Assembly: GCF_000744095.1 (NCBI RefSeq)
Contig: NZ_JQLI01000004.1
Span: 248,001 to 312,000, forward strand
Direction of reading: 5' to 3'
Length of the DNA stretch: 64,000 nt
Source: Cupriavidus necator A5-1
GTDB lineage: Bacteria; Pseudomonadota; Gammaproteobacteria; Burkholderiales; Burkholderiaceae
Part shown: positions 60,759 to 64,000 of the stretch, one piece after another
How positions within the stretch are numbered: the stretch's first letter is position 1
Layout of the letters: each line of letters opens with the position of its first letter
Notes under the pieces: generated by a model
Database searches by the model: none
What the model saw: only the letters and a program-made list of their open reading frames with translations
What the model was told of the DNA's origin: nothing
Translations under genes and position numbers: made by a program

Positions 60759-61964
60759 ATGAATGAAGCAGTTATTGTCGCCGTCGCGCGCACACCCATC
60801 GGCAAGGCCTTCCGCGGCGCCTTCAACGATACCGAAGCCCCGGCACTGGGCGGCCACGTGGTGCGCGCGGTGGTCGAGCGCGCGGGCGTGGACCCGGCCG
60901 AAGTGGACGACGTGCTGATCGGCGCGGCCGCGCAGCAGGGCACCCAGGGCTACAACCTGGGCCGCCTGTGCGCGGTGGCAGCCGGTCTGCCGGACAGTGT
61001 GCCGGGCATGACCATGGACCGGATGTGCGGCTCGGGCCTGATGACGATCGCGGCGGGCGCGCGTGCGATCCAGTGCGGCGAGGCCGACATCATCGTGGCC
61101 GGCGGTGCGGAATCGATCTCGCTGACGCAGAACAAGCACAAGAACAGCTACCGCGCGCAGTCCGAAGCGGTGCTGGCGCGGCAGCCGGCCGCCTACATGG
61201 CGATGATCGAGACCGCCGAGGTGGTGGCGCGCCGCTACGGCATCAGCCGCGCCGAGCAGGATGCCTACGCCTGGCGCAGCCAGCAGCGCACCGCCGAAGC
61301 GCAGCGGCGCGGCGCCTTCGACGACGAGATCGTGCCGCTGGAAACGCGCCGCGCGCTGTTCGACAAGGCCGGCGCGATGACCGGCCACGAGACCGTACGG
61401 CTGGCGCAGGACGAATGCAACCGGCCGGATACCACGGCCGGCAGCCTGGCGGCGCTCAAGCCCGTCTGGAGCGGCGGGCAGGCGGTGGCCGACGGCGAGC
61501 ACATCACGGCCGGCAATGCCTCGCAACTGTCGGACGGCGCCGCCGCGGTGCTGCTGATGAGCGCCGACGAGGCGCGCCGCCGTGGCCTGCGCCCGCTGGG
61601 CCGCTACCGCGGCATGGCTGTGGCGGGCTGCGCGCCGGACGAGATGGGCATCGGGCCCGTGTTCGCGGTGCCGAAGCTGCTCGCGCGCCATGGCATGACG
61701 GTGGCGGACGTGGGCCTGTGGGAGCTGAACGAGGCCTTTGCCTGCCAGGTGCTGTACTGCCAGCAGCAGCTCGGCATCCCGGATGCGCGGCTGAACGTCA
61801 ACGGCGGCGCGATCTCGATCGGCCATCCGTTCGGCATGTCGGGTGCGCGCATGACTGCGCATGCGTTGATCGAAGGCCGCCGCCGTGGTGTGCAGCAGGC
61901 GGTGGTGACGATGTGCATTGGTGGCGGTATGGGTGCTGCTGCGCTGTTTGACGTACTGCCGTAA
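60759..61964 (+). CDS. acetyl-CoA acetyltransferase (thiolase II)
   Basis: A 401-residue thiolase: nucleophile in MDRMCGSGLMTIAAGARAI, NEAFACQVLYC, GGAISIGHPFGMSGAR, and the second Cys in CIGGGMGAA. Distinct from fadA6 (GHPFGMSG versus GHPLGATG). Coupled to MaoC (13 bp). It could release acetyl- or propionyl-CoA from the ring remnant. Confidence 0.9.
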   Translation: MNEAVIVAVARTPIGKAFRGAFNDTEAPALGGHVVRAVVERAGVDPAEVDDVLIGAAAQQGTQGYNLGRLCAVAAGLPDSVPGMTMDRMCGSGLMTIAAGARAIQCGEADIIVAGGAESISLTQNKHKNSYRAQSEAVLARQPAAYMAMIETAEVVARRYGISRAEQDAYAWRSQQRTAEAQRRGAFDDEIVPLETRRALFDKAGAMTGHETVRLAQDECNRPDTTAGSLAALKPVWSGGQAVADGEHITAGNASQLSDGAAAVLLMSADEARRRGLRPLGRYRGMAVAGCAPDEMGIGPVFAVPKLLARHGMTVADVGLWELNEAFACQVLYCQQQLGIPDARLNVNGGAISIGHPFGMSGARMTAHALIEGRRRGVQQAVVTMCIGGGMGAAALFDVLP

Positions 61965-61996
61965 GACGAGCGGCTTTCGGCAACGAACTGTTTTCT

Positions 61997-62119
61997 CCCC
62001 TCTCCCGCTTGCGGGAGAGGGGCGGGGGAGAGGGCCGGCGCCTGGCAAGCATCGCGACGCCTCACTTCGTGGAGACTCCTGCCCTCTCCCCCGCCCCTCT
62101 CCCATAAATGGGAGAGGGG
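61997..62119. repeat. REP-like hairpin pair
   Basis: CCCCTCTCCCGC-TT-GCGGGAGAGGGG (61997-62022) and CCCCTCTCCCAT-AA-ATGGGAGAGGGG (62094-62119). The second has compensating changes (C and G to T and A) that keep the stem, a sign that the folded form matters or has been copied. Lies in the gap before the YCF48 gene. Confidence 0.85.
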
Positions 62120-62208
62120 AGCAAACCGGCGGTTATCCGCAGACGCGTCGCCAAACGGCGGACGGCCCGCCACGAGGCCGCCTGCCATCACTCCATACGA
62201 GGAGACAT

Positions 62209-63171
62209 ATGAAACGACTGATCGGCATCGCCATGTCGCTGGCCGTGCTGGCCACCGCGGTATGGGCTTTCGCCCCGCGCCCGCTGCCGCCGTTCCCGGC
62301 CACTGCGCTGCGCCCTGATGGCCTGCAGGTCAATGGCATCGCCCGCGCCGGCGAGCGCCTGGTGGCGGTGGGCGAGCGCGGCAAGATCCTGTTCAGCGAT
62401 GACCAGGGCCGCCACTGGCGCCCGGCCGCGGTGGACAAGCCGCAAGGCGCCACGCTGACACAGGTGGCCTTTGCCGACAGCCGCCTTGGCATCGCGGTGG
62501 GCCACAGCGGCCTGATCCTGCGCACCGAAGACGGCGGCGCGCACTGGCAGCAGGTTGCCTTCGACACGCAATCGTCCGACCCCTTGATGGGCGCCTGGGC
62601 GCAGGGCAGCGGGCCGTGGTTCGCCGTGGGCAGCTTCGGCCGTTTCCTGGTCTCGCGCGACCAGGGCAGGCACTGGGAAGAGGCCGGCGACAAGGCCATG
62701 CAAGACCGCCACCTGAACGGCATCGCCGGCGACGGGCAGGGACGCCTGATGCTGGTCGGCGAAGCCGGCCTGGTGCTGCGCTCGACCGATGGCGGCAGTC
62801 GCTGGGAGCCGGTCAAGACCCCTTATGAAGGCTCGCTGTATGGTGTGCTGCCGCTGCGCGACGGCGCCTGGCTGGCCTTTGGCATGCGCGGCAACGCGCT
62901 GCGTAGCGAGGACTTCGGCACTACCTGGCACGCCGCGGAAACTGGTCTCAGGACGTCATTCTTCGGCGGCGCCGATCTGCCCGATGGCCGCATCGTGCTG
63001 GCCGGGCAGGGCGGCACGCTGGTGATGTCCGCCGATGGCGGGCGCCATTTCGCGGCGTTGCCAGCCGGCAGCCCGCAGACGTTGGCCGCGCTCGTGCCCG
63101 CCGGCAAGGACACGCTGGCGTTGGGCGGCAGTGGCGGCCTTGCCGGCGCGACGCTCCCCGCCAACCGCTGA
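62209..63171 (+). CDS. YCF48/BNR-repeat exported protein
   Basis: A 320-residue protein with an N-terminal signal or anchor (KRLIGIAMSLAVLATAVWAFA) and at least four Asp-box-like turns (SDDQGRHW, TEDGGAHW, SRDQGRHW, STDGGSRW), predicting a beta-propeller. Similar genes occur beside RND/MMPL transporters and DUF1302/DUF1329 proteins in steroid and hydrophobic-compound loci. The start follows GAGGAGACAT. It is followed 30 bp later by the RND transporter, its likely partner. Confidence 0.85.
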   Translation: MKRLIGIAMSLAVLATAVWAFAPRPLPPFPATALRPDGLQVNGIARAGERLVAVGERGKILFSDDQGRHWRPAAVDKPQGATLTQVAFADSRLGIAVGHSGLILRTEDGGAHWQQVAFDTQSSDPLMGAWAQGSGPWFAVGSFGRFLVSRDQGRHWEEAGDKAMQDRHLNGIAGDGQGRLMLVGEAGLVLRSTDGGSRWEPVKTPYEGSLYGVLPLRDGAWLAFGMRGNALRSEDFGTTWHAAETGLRTSFFGGADLPDGRIVLAGQGGTLVMSADGGRHFAALPAGSPQTLAALVPAGKDTLALGGSGGLAGATLPANR

Positions 63172-63201
63172 ACCCCCGCCTGACCGAACGCGAGAACGAT
63201 C

Positions 63202-64000
63202 ATGAACCGCCCCCAATCCTCCGGCCGCCTGGGCCGCTTCGTCGATGCCTGCGCCAGCGTGCTGATGCGCCGGCGCCGCCTGCTGCTGTTGCTGTGCCTG
63301 GCCGTGACCGTGGCGCTGGGCTTCTCGGCCACGCGCCTGCGGCTCGATCCCGGCTTCAACAAGATGATCCCGCTGCAGCACCCGTACATGCAGGTGTTCA
63401 CTAAATACGCGAGCACCTTCTCCGGTGCCAATACCGTGCTGTTGAGCATGCGCTGGAAGGGCGACGGCGACATCTATAACGCCGCCTTTATGGACAAGCT
63501 GCGCCACGCCACCGATGAAGTGTTCTTCATCCCCGGCGTGGACCGGTCGCGTGTGTTCTCGCTGTTCACCCCCAACGTGCGCTACACCGAGGTGACCGAG
63601 GCCGGCTTCCGCGGCGACGTGGTGGTGCCGGGGCGTTTCTCGGGCACGCCGGCCGAGCTCGACAAGGTGCGGCGCAATGTCGCGCGCTCGGGCCAGATCG
63701 GCCGGCTGGTCAGCAATGACCTGAAGTCCGCGCTGATCCGCGCGGAACTGCGCGAGACCGATCCGGCCACCGGCAAGGCCATCGACTACGGTTCGGTCGC
63801 GCGCCAGCTGGAAAAGATCCGCGCGCAGTTCAGCGGCCAGGACGTTGAAGTCAATATCGTCGGCTTCGCCAAGCTGGTGGGGGATGTCGAAGCGGGGATC
63901 GCCGGCGTGATGGGCTTCTTCGCGCTGGCCTTCGCCGTGACCGCACTGCTGCTGTGGCTGTACACGCGCTCGCTGCGCATTTCACTGCTGGCGCTGGTGG
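63202..64000 (+). CDS. RND/MMPL-family transporter, 5' part
   Basis: At least 266 residues are in the window and the gene runs off the end. There is a membrane segment after a basic N-terminus (RRRRLLLLLCLAVTVALGF), a large periplasmic loop (about 45-225) and the start of the next membrane segments (GVMGFFAFAVTALLLWLYTRS). This matches the MmpL/hopanoid-type RND exporters. Import or export of steroid or of an envelope lipid cannot be told. Preceded by GAGAACGATC. Confidence 0.88.
   Translation, partial: MNRPQSSGRLGRFVDACASVLMRRRRLLLLLCLAVTVALGFSATRLRLDPGFNKMIPLQHPYMQVFTKYASTFSGANTVLLSMRWKGDGDIYNAAFMDKLRHATDEVFFIPGVDRSRVFSLFTPNVRYTEVTEAGFRGDVVVPGRFSGTPAELDKVRRNVARSGQIGRLVSNDLKSALIRAELRETDPATGKAIDYGSVARQLEKIRAQFSGQDVEVNIVGFAKLVGDVEAGIAGVMGFFALAFAVTALLLWLYTRSLRISLLALV

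Noticed and set aside
1..64000. tRNA, rRNA, CRISPR, riboswitch or replication origin
   Set aside because: Looked for on both strands by eye; none recognised.

Overview
The window looks like a chromosomal stretch of a G+C-rich betaproteobacterium, most probably Cupriavidus or a near relative. This rests on the composition, the GGAG-type ribosome sites, the dispersed CCCCTCTCCCGC hairpins and the gene families; no rRNA or other taxonomic marker is present. Nearly all of it is one aerobic steroid (androgen/bile acid) degradation locus of the 9,10-seco pathway.

Layout. (1) 161-5800: a secreted arylsulfatase, an SDR and a TetR regulator whose last codons were replaced by an IS5-family insertion (4314-5517, TTAG target duplication, transposase broken by an 8-bp tandem duplication), then a dehydrogenase remnant. 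This part looks lower in G+C by eye. (2) 6034-14579: lower-pathway genes tesG, tesF and tesE behind a DUF1302 outer-membrane protein; divergently tesD, an SDR, ketosteroid isomerase, a TetR regulator and a small exported protein. (3) 14627-28258: an SRPBCC protein, a first LuxR-type regulator, cysD-cysNC (PAPS synthesis) divergent from DUF1214 protein, sulfotransferase, SDR and DHH phosphoesterase; then a RibBA-like protein, an esterase and an SDR; then a second LuxR-type regulator. (4) 28255-39405: VOC protein and luciferase-like monooxygenase, then the operon tesA2, tesH (delta-1 dehydrogenase), tesA1, a second KstD-family dehydrogenase, SDR, kshB, fadD3, SnoaL protein. (5) 39649-47032: SDRs, a second SnoaL protein, a third LuxR-type regulator, an EthD protein. 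(6) 47131-61964: tesB followed by the C/D-ring operon ipdA, ipdB, an enoyl-CoA hydratase, ipdC, echA20, four acyl-CoA dehydrogenases, fadA6, two SDRs, then MaoC and a second thiolase. (7) 62209-64000: a YCF48 protein and the start of an RND/MMPL transporter.

How it works together. KSI, hydroxysteroid dehydrogenases, KstD enzymes and KshB (its oxygenase KshA is not in the window) would convert the steroid nucleus to the seco-steroid. TesA1A2, TesB and TesD cleave ring A. TesE, TesG and TesF take the C6 fragment to pyruvate and propionyl-CoA. FadD3 activates the C/D-ring acid (HIP), and EchA20, IpdAB, FadA6, IpdC and the acyl-CoA dehydrogenases degrade it.

Two observations stand out. First, fifteen copies of a 17-bp motif (consensus TAGTCCGNNNGGACGAT, with dyad core GTCC-N4-GGAC) precede almost every transcription unit. 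The dyad centre lies 30.5 or 31.5 bp before a -10-like hexamer, which places it at about -42.5, the usual position of a LuxR/FixJ-type activator; three TeiR-like LuxR proteins are encoded here. Second, the same motif drives a self-contained sulfation module: ATP sulfurylase, APS kinase, a sulfotransferase and a DHH phosphoesterase that could remove the by-product PAP. Sulfation is not a known step of steroid catabolism. All positions were read by eye; no database search was run.
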